Below are positions 61,701-64,000 of a DNA stretch of 64,000 nucleotides, in pieces (position 1 is the stretch's first letter; the number at the start of each line of letters is the position of its first letter). Where the stretch lies: positions 319,293 through 383,292 of the forward strand of contig SCFE01000014.1 of assembly GCA_004352715.1 (NCBI GenBank), given 5' to 3'. Under the pieces are notes generated by a model. It did no database searches. It saw only the letters and a program-made list of their open reading frames with translations, and had not been told where the DNA came from. Both the position numbers and the translations under genes were made by a program. The stretch comes from Hofstenia miamia (lineage: Eukaryota > Xenacoelomorpha > Acoela).

Positions 61701-64000
61701 AGCATTGTCAATTGCTGCACTATAGATTGGTTCAATGAATGGTCGGATGAGTCTATGATGTCTGTAGCTTCAATATCTCTGATTAAGTTAGATTTTGGAA
61801 TTTCGGAAAATCAGGAATTGAAGGTATTTGTATCTAAAAATCCAGTGTTTTCTACTCCCTATTATATTTAGAATCTGATCGAAAGGCTTGCTGAAGTGTC
61901 TGTTAAAACATATAAAAGTGTACGAAAGCTAACAGCCAAATTTTATGATCAACATAGAAGAAAGTTTTACGTCACTCCGAGCACCTATCTTCAGCTTACA
62001 CGAATTTTTTCCAATGTCTCCCAACGAAAGCGACAGAAAATCATTGATAACAGGTAGGATATCTATTCTTTCCATTTTCTTGAAGGGTATGTGCATTACA
62101 AAATTGTATATGCTTTTGATGTTTTATTTGTGTTAATGTAAACGCGTTTCTCATTTGCATTTACATTCGTGTGTCGTTTAGGAATCGTTTGCGTAATGGT
62201 TTGAATAAATTGGCAGAAGCTAACTCCTCAGTTTCAGTGATGCAAGAGCAGTTGGTAAGCTTGGGACCGGAAATTGAACGTAAAACAGAGGTAACATCGG
62301 TTTAGGTAGTATTATGTTTTCAATTCTATTGCTTAGGAAACTAAGCGTATGCTTGAACAAATGAATGAAGATCGACTAGAGGTGGATCAAGTAAGATTAA
62401 TGGTGGCTAATGAAGAAGCTGTTATGAAGCGGGAAACTGAAATTGTGCAGGATTATGCAGAGGTAACTGAGAGTTGTTATATCATAATGTACATACCAAT
62501 CTTTAACATTCAAAGTTCACATAGTTATTTTCTAAAACGTTAGCGCTTCTGTCTTTACCTCAGGTCACTTTTCGTAAGCATTTTCGGCTTACTTGGCTCG
62601 AATGTGACTTATATGAACTATTTTTCTTTCAATGTTTTATATATTACCAATTTCAATTGGTGTTGTTCTTTTCATTTTCCTAACTATACTCTGTTGATTT
62701 AGAAAACCTATTCATTGGGTTAGTCGTTCAGAATCGAGGTCCTCTTCTCATTATTGTTTCATTGACTATAGTAATATATTTTTTGTTTCTAAAAAAGTTT
62801 TCTACCATATGATAATGACTTAAGCTGAATTTTTTGCTTTGTTATTTACATTACACTTATAATTTAATCATTTAGCAATCGAAGAAAGAGCTGGATTTAG
62901 TTATTCCAATCTTGAAAGATGCCATTCGCGCCCTGGATCAATTAGATAAGACAGACATCACCGAAGTGCGTGTTTATACAAATCCTCCAAAGTTAGTTAT
63001 TTTGGTCATGCAATCTGTCTGCCTTTTGCTTAAGCAAACTCCGGATTGGAAAACCGCCAAAATTCTTCTCGGAGATCCTGGATTTTTAAATAAGCTCATC
63101 AACTTAGACAGCAGTAAACTTTCTGATAGAGTTTTTCAGAAGATTAAGGCATATACTAGCCATCCTGAATTTAACCCTGATGCTGTTAGCAAAGTATCTT
63201 CGGCCTGTAAGTCCATTTGCAATTGGGTTCTCGCTATAGAAAGACATCATAATGTAGTAAAGGTTTGTATTTTACATTTACTTTTTGATAAAACCCGTCA
63301 GAATTCCCAATAAATTTTATTCTGCTATCTCATTATCCCATAAATTGTCAGGAAATATAATCTCTGCATAGCTGCGTATGACTGAATTAATTTCTATCAA
63401 TCTATTTCCTAGATGGTGAAGCCGAAGCAAAAACGAGTTGAGGAAGCTCGGGAAGCCTTACATTTGGCTCAAGAAAACTTGAATCGCAAGCAGCAGTCCG
63501 TGGCACTCGTATATCGTTTATCTAGTAATTCGGGTAGCTATTTTATAATTTAGATTCAACATCATTTGGAAAATTTGGAAAATCGTTACAAAGAAATGGT
63601 TGATAATCTCGAGTCCCTAAAAAGAGAGCGCATCTTGATACAAGAGCGCATTTCTCGTGCATCTTTATTGACGAGCGCGTTATCGGGAGAAAAAGTAAAG
63701 TTTAAGTTTGTTGCAATTTTTGTATTTAGAATAAAGCTAATATTTGATGAGTTTTTCTTATTTTCTCAATTATGAACCAAGAATCTAAAGTAGTTTGCCA
63801 TTATAACTATGCATGTTGCTATTTTTAGGATCGTTGGGTAGATTCAATCAAACAAGATGAACACAAATTGCAATATGTTCCAGGTGATATGTTTCTTGCA
63901 GCTGCAGCAATTGCATTCTTTGGACCCTTCAATACTCGCTTTAGAGAGATTATGTTTATCGAATGGAAAGAGTTTCTTGCAACTGCTGGTGTAATTTTTT
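3033..64000 (+). CDS. DNAH6: Axonemal dynein heavy chain, DNAH6 type (partial; runs off right edge)
   Basis: This is the ATP-driven motor subunit of an inner dynein arm of the axoneme; it slides doublet microtubules in cilia and sperm tails. About 60 exons join in frame. In order they give a divergent tail, the linker, AAA1 with GPAGTGKT and CFDEFNR, AAA2 with [11 protein letters not shown]3 with GETGVGKS and [11 protein letters not shown]4 with GLDGTGKST, a stalk, and the start of AAA5. The assignment to DNAH6 rests on remembered family members, especially the linker block with '[18 protein letters not shown]' and 'PDIQRQLP', and the stalk head '[12 protein letters not shown]'. About 3,300 residues are in the window; family members have about 4,150. 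At least one exon is hidden in the gap at 23114-24113. The start at 3033 is the first in-frame ATG, directly after a splice acceptor, so a non-coding first exon or further upstream coding exons are possible. All detected exons are open, so the gene looks functional. Confidence 0.9.
5574..6710. mobile_element. Non-autonomous DNA transposon with AGGGGGTGCCACAC termini
   Basis: The left end reads AGGGGGTGCCACACGATTAG and the right end is its inverted copy (about 6670-6710); the similarity extends about 40 bp inward with few mismatches. An extra inverted copy of the end lies at about 5625-5660, so the left end alone folds into a hairpin. A direct repeat of about 60 bp occurs at about 5815-5880 and 6424-6490, and a separate conserved element is nested between the two copies. 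There is no transposase ORF. Flanks are TAA-like on both sides, but I cannot define the target duplication. It lies in the dynein intron 4849-9906. Confidence 0.8.
6201..6400. repeat. Nested short element with CCTCCGCCAA / TTGGCGGAGG ends
   Basis: This block of about 200 bp is clearly more GC-rich than its surroundings. It starts with 'gagcaaagacctccgccaag' and ends with the inverted 'ccttggcggaggtaatt'. It contains 'gaggtcaatccatcgattac' and a 'caaacaaaccaacgctacc' tail-like stretch. It interrupts the two direct repeats of the larger MITE, so it inserted later or is part of that MITE's core. From memory I believe near-identical sequences occur in other marine animal genomes, but that needs a search. 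Confidence 0.6.
8083..8189. repeat. Two-copy direct repeat, about 40 bp
   Basis: The phrase beginning 'cacgcgcctttttcaaccct' and running through 'tactgaatgcaaaaag' occurs at about 8083 and again at about 8148, with a single-base difference (caaccc versus caccc). The unit spacing is about 65 bp. There is no coding signal. It lies in the dynein intron 4849-9906. Confidence 0.85.
8650..9700. other. Unassigned intronic stretch with slightly higher GC
   Basis: This part of the intron is less AT-rich and less repetitive than its neighbours, which hints at an old insertion. I find no open reading frame, terminal repeat or family motif that would identify it. Confidence 0.3.
9907..14597 (+). CDS. 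DNAH6: DNAH6 exons 7-11: N-terminal tail
   Basis: Exons 9907-10085, 10372-10484, 12174-12328, 13124-13217 and 14473-14597. Exon 7 carries '[18 protein letters not shown]', the basic Trp-rich segment that matches 'FRKWKAFSVWRKNVRSKK' of DNAH6 tails and anchors the assignment at this end. Exon 11 gives '[18 protein letters not shown]'. Junction phases fit: a CAG codon is split at 10085/10372, GGA at 10484/12174 and ATA at 13217/14473. An N gap (14157-14331) lies in the intron just before exon 11. A possible 15-nt microexon follows at 14715-14729. Confidence 0.8.
10790..11000. mobile_element. Possible Tc1-like element end
   Basis: The stretch 'ttaatattttgttggtccat' followed by a sentence-like 'gacagcctt' pattern resembles the non-coding end of Tc1-type transposons, which commonly read TAATATTTTGTGTGGCCACC. 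No transposase or partner terminus is visible nearby, so this is a weak call. Confidence 0.3.
14157..14331. other. Assembly gap (175 N) next to a (TA)n run
   Basis: The gap is flanked on the right by about 35 bp of (TA)n at 14332-14366. It lies in an intron between dynein exons whose phases already match, so no coding sequence need be missing. Confidence 0.95.
14715..14729 (+). CDS. DNAH6: Tentative 15-nt dynein microexon
   Basis: A pyrimidine-rich acceptor (tttactttag) is followed by 15 open bases encoding 'ELRKQ' and then a good donor (gtagct). Both sides are phase 0, so the segment can be included or skipped without changing frame between exons ending at 14597 and starting at 16434. The peptide would continue the charged run on either side. 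Only transcript evidence can decide this. Confidence 0.3.
15174..15821. mobile_element. hAT MITE with perfect 8-bp target duplication
   Basis: The element begins TAGTGATGTGCAGGCC and ends with its inverted form, GGCCGGCCCGCACATCACTA. It is flanked directly by GACACAAG at 15166-15173 and again at 15822-15829. An 8-bp target duplication is the hallmark of hAT insertion, and the TAGTGATG-type end matches hAT termini. Length is 648 bp with no transposase, so it must have been moved in trans. The GC-rich ends stand out from the AT-rich surroundings. It sits in the dynein intron 14598-16433. Confidence 0.88.
16434..20254 (+). CDS. DNAH6: DNAH6 exons 12-16: N-terminal tail
   Basis: Exons 16434-16613, 16832-16963, 17829-17934, 19054-19257 and 20022-20254. 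Exon 12 is highly charged ('[20 protein letters not shown]'). Exon 13 contains '[12 protein letters not shown]', a block seen at this point in dynein tails ('P.F...L.L'). Exon 14 was placed by phase: starting at 17829 in phase 0 it ends with one spare base that completes a GAA codon with exon 15. Exon 15 has an acidic '[13 protein letters not shown]' loop. Exon 16 contains '[18 protein letters not shown]'. The intron between exons 14 and 15 holds a mariner-type element. Confidence 0.8.
18068..18670 (-). mobile_element. Internally deleted mariner-like element with perfect 29-bp TIRs
   Basis: The ends are perfect inverted repeats: CAGGGGTGCCCATAAGTAAC and onward on the left, its exact complement on the right, with TA on both flanks as expected for the IS630-Tc1-mariner superfamily. 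The minus strand (18548-18246) encodes 100 residues of transposase core with '[13 protein letters not shown]', '[19 protein letters not shown]' and 'ESNPHLLM', matching the usual 'DPDRR.QFCEW' and 'WSDEATFHLNG.VNRHN' blocks. The first catalytic Asp position reads Glu (FEEA instead of SDEA). The rest of the transposase, with the other two acidic residues, is deleted. The identical TIRs suggest recent mobility in trans. Confidence 0.9.
21592..24208 (+). CDS. DNAH6: DNAH6 exons 17-20: end of tail, interrupted by a gap
   Basis: Exons 21592-21714, 22112-22285 and 22352-22570 are complete. The third contains '[19 protein letters not shown]' followed by '[10 protein letters not shown]', matching the 'YKLMEQYQVPTPPEDFAVF' region of DNAH6. 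After the 1000-N gap, 24114-24208 continues with '[16 protein letters not shown]', which corresponds to 'LNNLQSVLADLQKRAF' in DNAH6. By comparison about 50-60 residues are missing, so at least one exon lies wholly or partly in the gap. The donor at 24208/24209 (agt|gtttat) is weak but gives the right phase for the next exon at 39305. Confidence 0.75.
23114..24113. other. 1000-N assembly gap containing missing dynein coding sequence
   Basis: Exactly 1000 N, probably a placeholder of unknown true size. A (TA)n run abuts its left side (about 23088-23113). Coding sequence resumes immediately to the right without a visible acceptor, so an exon start, and perhaps a further exon, is inside the gap. 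Confidence 0.95.
24322..26592 (+). mobile_element. LINE 3'-end fragments in three overlapping near-identical copies
   Basis: The plus strand encodes the C-terminal part of a CR1/jockey-type reverse transcriptase: '[14 protein letters not shown]' then '[12 protein letters not shown]' (the catalytic FADD motif read as FAHD), and later '[20 protein letters not shown]', the usual region after the RT core. The unit appears as copy A (about 24327-24903), an 18-N gap, copy B (24922-25973), a single N at 25974, and copy C (25975 to about 26592). Copies B and C overlap by about 600 bp at near identity, and A repeats the first 580 bp of B. Stops and frameshifts occur in all copies. The repetition may be an assembly artefact. 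Confidence 0.8.
24904..24921. other. 18-N gap between duplicated flanks
   Basis: The sequence just after the gap (from 'cttattagtgatcttatt') repeats the sequence that began about 600 bp before it, with only a few differences. Confidence 0.9.
27005..27370. repeat. Duplicated segment around a single N at 27199
   Basis: The phrase 'aaaatgaactgagtcaacat' with its 150-bp continuation occurs at about 27007 and again at 27201, immediately after the lone N. The copies differ by a few substitutions and one deletion. Either a tandem repeat or two unmerged haplotype contigs. Confidence 0.85.
29451..30779. mobile_element. piggyBac-like non-autonomous element with TTAA flanks
   Basis: TTAA occurs at 29447-29450 and at 30780-30783. 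The left end reads CCCTTCTACGACGTT and the inverted right end reads CCGTTCTACGTCGTT. Inside the left end a second block, CGTCGTTTGGGATAAC, matches the inverted right block CGTCGTTTGGGGTGTT, so the inner and outer repeats are related. TTAA target sites and CCC-type ends are typical of piggyBac elements. I see no transposase reading frame in the 1.3 kb between, so the element is non-autonomous or long dead. Confidence 0.7.
31650..34300 (-). pseudogene. Decayed Ty3/gypsy-type LTR retrotransposon (gag-pol remnant)
   Basis: Read on the minus strand, pieces follow the gag-pol order. A gag-like segment lies at about 34268-34017 ('[12 protein letters not shown]') and continues at about 34000-33710. 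A protease-like segment follows at about 33390-33180, where the active-site triad reads NTGA instead of D-S/T-G. An RT segment with '[17 protein letters not shown]' lies at about 32400-32240. A thumb/RNase H-like segment ends at about 31700. A (TA)n run at 32148-32183 interrupts the RT region. There are many stops and frameshifts, and I found no LTRs. It is inactive. Confidence 0.75.
32148..32183. repeat. (TA)n microsatellite inside the retroelement
   Basis: About 18 TA units interrupt the reverse transcriptase remnant. A similar run at 34503-34540 lies just beyond its gag end. Confidence 0.95.
35700..37745 (-). pseudogene. Broken hAT transposase (BED zinc finger to hATC)
   Basis: The minus strand encodes a nearly complete hAT transposase in at least five pieces. 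A BED zinc finger lies at 37522-37265 with 'CQLEHC' and '[11 protein letters not shown]' as the C2H2 ligands. The middle region is at 37245-36901 ('[14 protein letters not shown]', with the RNase H-like Asp). The next piece, 36871-36452, has '[11 protein letters not shown]' and '[12 protein letters not shown]'. A further piece at 36329-36057 has '[11 protein letters not shown]', and the C-terminal dimerisation block near 35990-35790 has '[16 protein letters not shown]' and 'KKRAKLL'. Frame changes between pieces make it non-functional. The right end, read inward, is CTAGTGATCGGCGGTTACCC, hAT-like. Subterminal GGTTCGGTTTT motifs occur at both ends. The left terminus is not recognisable. Confidence 0.85.
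39305..40600 (+). CDS. DNAH6: DNAH6 exons 21-22: start of the linker
   Basis: Exons 39305-39536 and 40329-40600. Exon 21 has '[19 protein letters not shown]', aligned with 'LKQLLWDSFSEWDKLQQEW' of DNAH6. Exon 22 has '[20 protein letters not shown]', the conserved 'LPVI..LRNP.L..RHW' linker block; the usual Trp after RH is Lys here. It ends in '[11 protein letters not shown]'. The split GGA codon at 39536/40329 confirms the junction. The acceptor at 39303-39304 is phase 0; an alternative AG at 39314-39315 exists. The following intron begins close to a (TA)n-flanked gap. Confidence 0.88.
40732..40920. other. Assembly gap (189 N) with (TA)n on both sides
   Basis: About 30 bp of (TA)n lies on each side (about 40699-40728 and 40920-40948), so the gap is most likely an unresolved (TA)n expansion. 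It is intronic. Confidence 0.95.
41040..41840 (-). pseudogene. Decayed Tc1-like transposase
   Basis: On the minus strand a helix-turn-helix start is seen at about 41800-41650 ('[19 protein letters not shown]'), like the Tc1 'REIAK.L..SKSTV..VI' paired-like domain. Further on, frame changes lead to '[12 protein letters not shown]' (about 41500) and then to the C-terminal '[17 protein letters not shown]' and '[10 protein letters not shown]' (about 41240-41050). The latter match 'SPDLNPIENLW' and 'SMPRRL..V' of Tc1. The last catalytic position is within this block. The copy is dead. Confidence 0.8.
41973..42308. mobile_element. Short hAT MITE with perfect 8-bp target duplication
   Basis: The ends are inverted repeats: CAGACTTGTCAACGACCCGA on the left, and TTCGGCTCGTTGAAAAGTCTG region on the right (one or two mismatches in the outer 20 bp). 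TTGCTAAG flanks it on the left at 41965-41972 and again on the right at 42309-42316. At 336 bp it is purely non-coding. The ends differ from those of the element at 15174, so the two belong to different hAT families. Confidence 0.88.
42841..42930. repeat. Two-copy tandem repeat, about 48 bp
   Basis: The phrase 'aggcacaatttaggaa' followed by 'caaat', 'agcagaacttgact' and similar occurs twice in tandem with three or four differences. It is non-coding and intronic. Confidence 0.85.
43286..46034 (+). CDS. DNAH6: DNAH6 exons 23-27: linker up to AAA1
   Basis: Exons 43286-43566, 43950-44326, 45233-45417, 45575-45825 and 45906-46034. This is the best-conserved diagnostic block. Exon 23 has '[18 protein letters not shown]' and 'FSTPDIQR'. 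Exon 24 has '[11 protein letters not shown]' and '[20 protein letters not shown]'. Exon 25 has '[14 protein letters not shown]'. Exon 26 ends in 'NDFEWAK' and exon 27 in '[19 protein letters not shown]', the segment leading into AAA1. The linker swings across the AAA ring to give the power stroke. All junction codons complete properly. A partial copy of exon 27 lies downstream at 47095-47173. Confidence 0.93.
44382..44884. mobile_element. Foldback element with about 130-bp inverted ends
   Basis: The left 130 bp (44382 to about 44515, with 'caaggattcatggaccattg') is matched in inverted form by 44755-44884 ('caatggaccatgaattcttg'), with roughly three quarters identity over its whole length. Both arms are full of 'ggcccat' and 'caataat' motifs. 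The central part is AT-rich and featureless. There is no coding sequence and no clear target duplication. It lies in the dynein intron 44327-45232. Confidence 0.8.
45955..47690. repeat. Triplicated segment of about 580 bp spanning a dynein exon end
   Basis: Copy 1 (about 45955-46536) starts inside dynein exon 27 and runs into its intron. A single N at 46537 follows. Copy 2 (46538 to about 47091) has only the intronic part and carries a private stretch at about 46640-46875. Copy 3 (about 47092-47668) begins with the same exon fragment, including its donor, and is nearly identical to copy 1. The exon fragment in copy 3 (47095-47173) has no acceptor in front of it. Either a real local duplication or redundant contig ends joined at the N. 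Confidence 0.85.
48122..49617 (+). CDS. DNAH6: DNAH6 exons 28-31: AAA1, the main ATPase site
   Basis: Exons 48122-48278, 48983-49249, 49363-49497 and 49538-49617. Exon 28 has the Walker A loop '[20 protein letters not shown]' and '[13 protein letters not shown]'. Exon 29 has Walker B '[20 protein letters not shown]' and '[19 protein letters not shown]', where dyneins normally have NPGYAGRTELPDNLK. The join to exon 30 gives 'ALFRQVAMMVP' instead of the usual ALFRPVAMMVP. Exon 31 gives '[14 protein letters not shown]'. Walker A and Walker B residues are intact, so ATP hydrolysis should be retained. The intron at 49498-49537 is only 40 nt. Confidence 0.94.
49828..50852 (+). CDS. DNAH6: DNAH6 exons 32-34: end of AAA1 and AAA2 P-loop
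   Basis: Exons 49828-49872, 49997-50168 and 50631-50852. The 45-nt exon 32 was placed by phase: it takes two bases from exon 31 and gives two to exon 33. It adds '[13 protein letters not shown]', a little longer than usual for DNAH6 at this place. Exon 33 has '[20 protein letters not shown]', the conserved 'RALRDSNLPKFL..D..LF'. Exon 34 has '[16 protein letters not shown]', the AAA2 Walker A loop; the central residues are TTA where GPTGGGK or GPTGSGK is common. Confidence 0.9.
52431..53065. mobile_element. Composite of foldback MITEs in the AAA2 intron
   Basis: A near-perfect hairpin element lies at about 52517-52646: left end 'aaggccatgctacactgcgg', right end its inverted partner 'agtgtagcacccccttaca' with 'tttttgtccaaacttttgtc' in both arms. 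Around it, 'gataaaagtcgatagtctga' at about 52463 and 'gataaaagttgatagtggga' at about 53035 suggest the ends of another element. There is no coding sequence. The hairpin shares its AGGGGGTGC terminus with the element at 5574-6710. Confidence 0.65.
53102..53958 (+). CDS. DNAH6: DNAH6 exons 35-38: AAA2 core
   Basis: Exons 53102-53281, 53328-53351, 53402-53674 and 53760-53958. Exon 35 has '[20 protein letters not shown]', matching 'MGELYGEVNNLTLEWKDGLM'. Exon 36 is a 24-nt microexon (VSESTTDQ) with acceptor and donor; it is in phase and extends an exposed loop. Exon 37 has '[20 protein letters not shown]' and '[16 protein letters not shown]' (the usual Gly of SRCGMV is Ala). Exon 38 is the helical end of AAA2. 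The introns on either side of the microexon are 46 and 50 nt. Confidence 0.9.
54030..55821 (+). CDS. DNAH6: DNAH6 exons 39-44: AAA2 end and approach to AAA3
   Basis: Exons 54030-54075, 54142-54344, 54491-54625, 55167-55205, 55325-55390 and 55708-55821. Exon 40 has '[18 protein letters not shown]', matching 'FVFCYLWSLGGNL' of DNAH6. Exon 44 has '[18 protein letters not shown]' and 'QPVMLT', leading directly into the AAA3 P-loop ('LVPTTDTVRYGYLMEKLL' in DNAH6). The small exons 42 and 43 (39 and 66 nt) add about 35 residues without a clear counterpart in DNAH6. Their phases fit and their splice sites are good, but they could be alternatively used. Confidence 0.82.
55929..56965 (+). CDS. DNAH6: DNAH6 exons 45-47: AAA3 with an unusual insert
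   Basis: Exons 55929-56111, 56207-56529 and 56877-56965. The Walker A loop GETGVGKS is completed across the intron before exon 45. Walker B is '[11 protein letters not shown]' in exon 46, followed by '[13 protein letters not shown]'. Exon 47 has '[11 protein letters not shown]'. Between the P-loop helix ('[10 protein letters not shown]') and the next core strand ('[17 protein letters not shown]', equivalent to 'YLNFSAQTSSARTQEI') there are about 60 extra residues, rich in Ser, Asp and Thr. In DNAH6 these two elements are normally only a few residues apart. Open reading frame and phase both support the insert as real coding sequence. Confidence 0.9.
57490..57951. mobile_element. pogo/Tigger-like MITE
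   Basis: Ends are CAGTAGAGCTCCTCTATAGT on the left and, inverted on the right, CAGTAGAACTCCTCTATAGT, each flanked by TA. The right arm contains several imperfect repeats of 'ttatagaagaagttcatt'. CAGTnGAAC termini with TA target duplication fit the pogo branch of Tc1-mariner. It is 462 bp and has no transposase. It lies in the dynein intron 56966-58233. Confidence 0.82.
58234..59143 (+). CDS. DNAH6: DNAH6 exons 48-49: end of AAA3
   Basis: Exons 58234-58453 and 58973-59143. Exon 48 begins by completing a split CGA codon and ends in '[18 protein letters not shown]', the signature 'LPTPAKSHYVFNLRDLSK' found at the close of AAA3. Exon 49 has '[17 protein letters not shown]', matching '[17 protein letters not shown]'. 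The intron that follows carries a mariner-type element. Confidence 0.92.
59317..60190 (+). pseudogene. Internally deleted mariner-type transposase element
   Basis: TA flanks an element with ends CATGGTGCGTATCGAAAACC and, inverted, CAGGGTGTGACACGGGAAGC, followed in both arms by 'aagtgttttt'. The plus strand starts at 59435 with '[20 protein letters not shown]', a typical N-terminal helix-turn-helix start. It then jumps after 'AVQRELTN' to the catalytic core. There, in shifting frames, it has '[20 protein letters not shown]', '[15 protein letters not shown]' (second catalytic Asp) and 'PPRTPDL', '[15 protein letters not shown]'. It ends at 60100. The segment with the first catalytic Asp (WSDEA) is deleted, so it is dead. 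Confidence 0.9.
60288..61823 (+). CDS. DNAH6: DNAH6 exons 50-53: AAA4
   Basis: Exons 60288-60548, 60782-60979, 61326-61487 and 61620-61823. Exon 50 has '[12 protein letters not shown]' and ends in 'RQSGGHMLL'. Exon 51 opens with the Walker A loop '[16 protein letters not shown]'; DNAH6 normally has GVGGTGKQSLTRLAA here, so the GKS core is kept but the rest is changed. '[14 protein letters not shown]' is the Walker B region. Exon 52 has '[18 protein letters not shown]'. Exon 53 has '[20 protein letters not shown]' and '[12 protein letters not shown]', both strong axonemal dynein signatures. Confidence 0.93.
60736..60760. repeat. (TA)n microsatellite
   Basis: A short (TA)n run just upstream of the acceptor of the AAA4 P-loop exon. 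Similar runs occur at about 12944-12964 and 17262-17283, all intronic. Confidence 0.9.
61872..62462 (+). CDS. DNAH6: DNAH6 exons 54-56: stalk, first coiled-coil strand
   Basis: Exons 61872-62053, 62182-62290 and 62337-62462. '[20 protein letters not shown]' matches 'RRYYTTPTSYLELINLYLSM', the run-up to the stalk. '[20 protein letters not shown]' corresponds to 'DRVKNGLTKLLETNILVDKM'. The rest is heptad-like and charged, forming the outgoing strand (CC1) of the stalk. Introns here are only 48 and 46 nt at two places (61824-61871, 62291-62336). Confidence 0.92.
62876..63262 (+). CDS. DNAH6: DNAH6 exon 57: microtubule-binding domain
   Basis: A single 387-nt exon (129 codons) encodes the end of CC1 and most of the tip that binds the neighbouring doublet microtubule. 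It contains '[20 protein letters not shown]', '[20 protein letters not shown]' and '[19 protein letters not shown]'. These match the DNAH6 blocks 'ALDSLDKADISEIRVFTKPP', 'KPDWPSAKQLLGDSNFLKRL' and 'VSKACKSMCMWVRAMD' residue for residue at most positions. This is the strongest single match to DNAH6 in the window. Confidence 0.95.
63413..64000 (+). CDS. DNAH6: DNAH6 exons 58-60: returning stalk strand and start of AAA5
   Basis: Exons 63413-63508, 63554-63694 and 63839 to about the window edge. The first two encode the incoming coiled-coil strand (CC2), with '[19 protein letters not shown]' after the tip and '[13 protein letters not shown]', matching 'RAGKLTAALEDEQ'. Exon 60 has '[20 protein letters not shown]', matching 'NVFIAAACVAYYGAFTAQYR' at the start of AAA5. 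A possible donor (ggt|gtaatt) lies at about 63992, but the exon may also continue past the edge. The intron 63509-63553 is 45 nt. Confidence 0.92.

Noticed and set aside
1-64000. tRNA, rRNA, CRISPR array, operon or other prokaryote-type system
   Set aside because: None was seen; the sequence is intron-rich animal DNA with a single host gene.

Overview
The window is invertebrate animal nuclear DNA. It is very AT-rich, has GT-AG introns from about 40 nt to 15 kb, long (TA)n and (TTA)n runs, and many decayed transposons of animal type (LINE, Ty3/gypsy, hAT, mariner, Tc1, piggyBac-like, MITEs). The main gene is an axonemal dynein heavy chain, so the organism builds motile cilia or flagella. I cannot name the species. 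The 40-50 nt introns and the divergent dynein suggest a fast-evolving invertebrate.

One plus-strand gene fills nearly the whole window: a DNAH6-type single-headed inner-arm dynein heavy chain. I reconstruct about 60 coding exons from position 3033 to the right edge, all joining in compatible phase with one exception: an exon lies at least partly in the 1000-N gap at 23114-24113. Exons at 3033-24208 encode the N-terminal tail, 39305-46034 the linker, 48122-49617 AAA1, 49828-53958 AAA2, 54030-56965 the run-up to AAA3 and AAA3 itself, 58234-61823 the end of AAA3 and AAA4, and 61872-63694 the stalk with its microtubule-binding tip. The last exon enters AAA5. About 3,300 residues are encoded here; AAA5, AAA6 and the C-terminal domain lie beyond the right edge.

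Most other content is transposon debris in the introns and upstream. A LINE reverse transcriptase lies upstream on the minus strand. A MITE pair shares the terminus AGGGGGTGCYACAC. Two hAT MITEs have perfect 8-bp target duplications. Two internally deleted mariner-type elements, a decayed Tc1, a TTAA-flanked piggyBac-like element, a decayed Ty3/gypsy element and a broken hAT transposase are also present. The 15-kb intron at 24209-39304 is a nest of these.

The assembly is imperfect. Each of the three single-N joins, and the 18-N gap, has nearly identical sequence on both sides, which suggests unmerged contig ends. One such region contains a partial copy of a dynein exon.

I found no new multi-gene system. 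The most interesting biology is in the dynein: an insert of roughly 60 residues inside the AAA3 core, changes in normally invariant AAA1 and AAA4 motifs, and a very fragmented exon structure.
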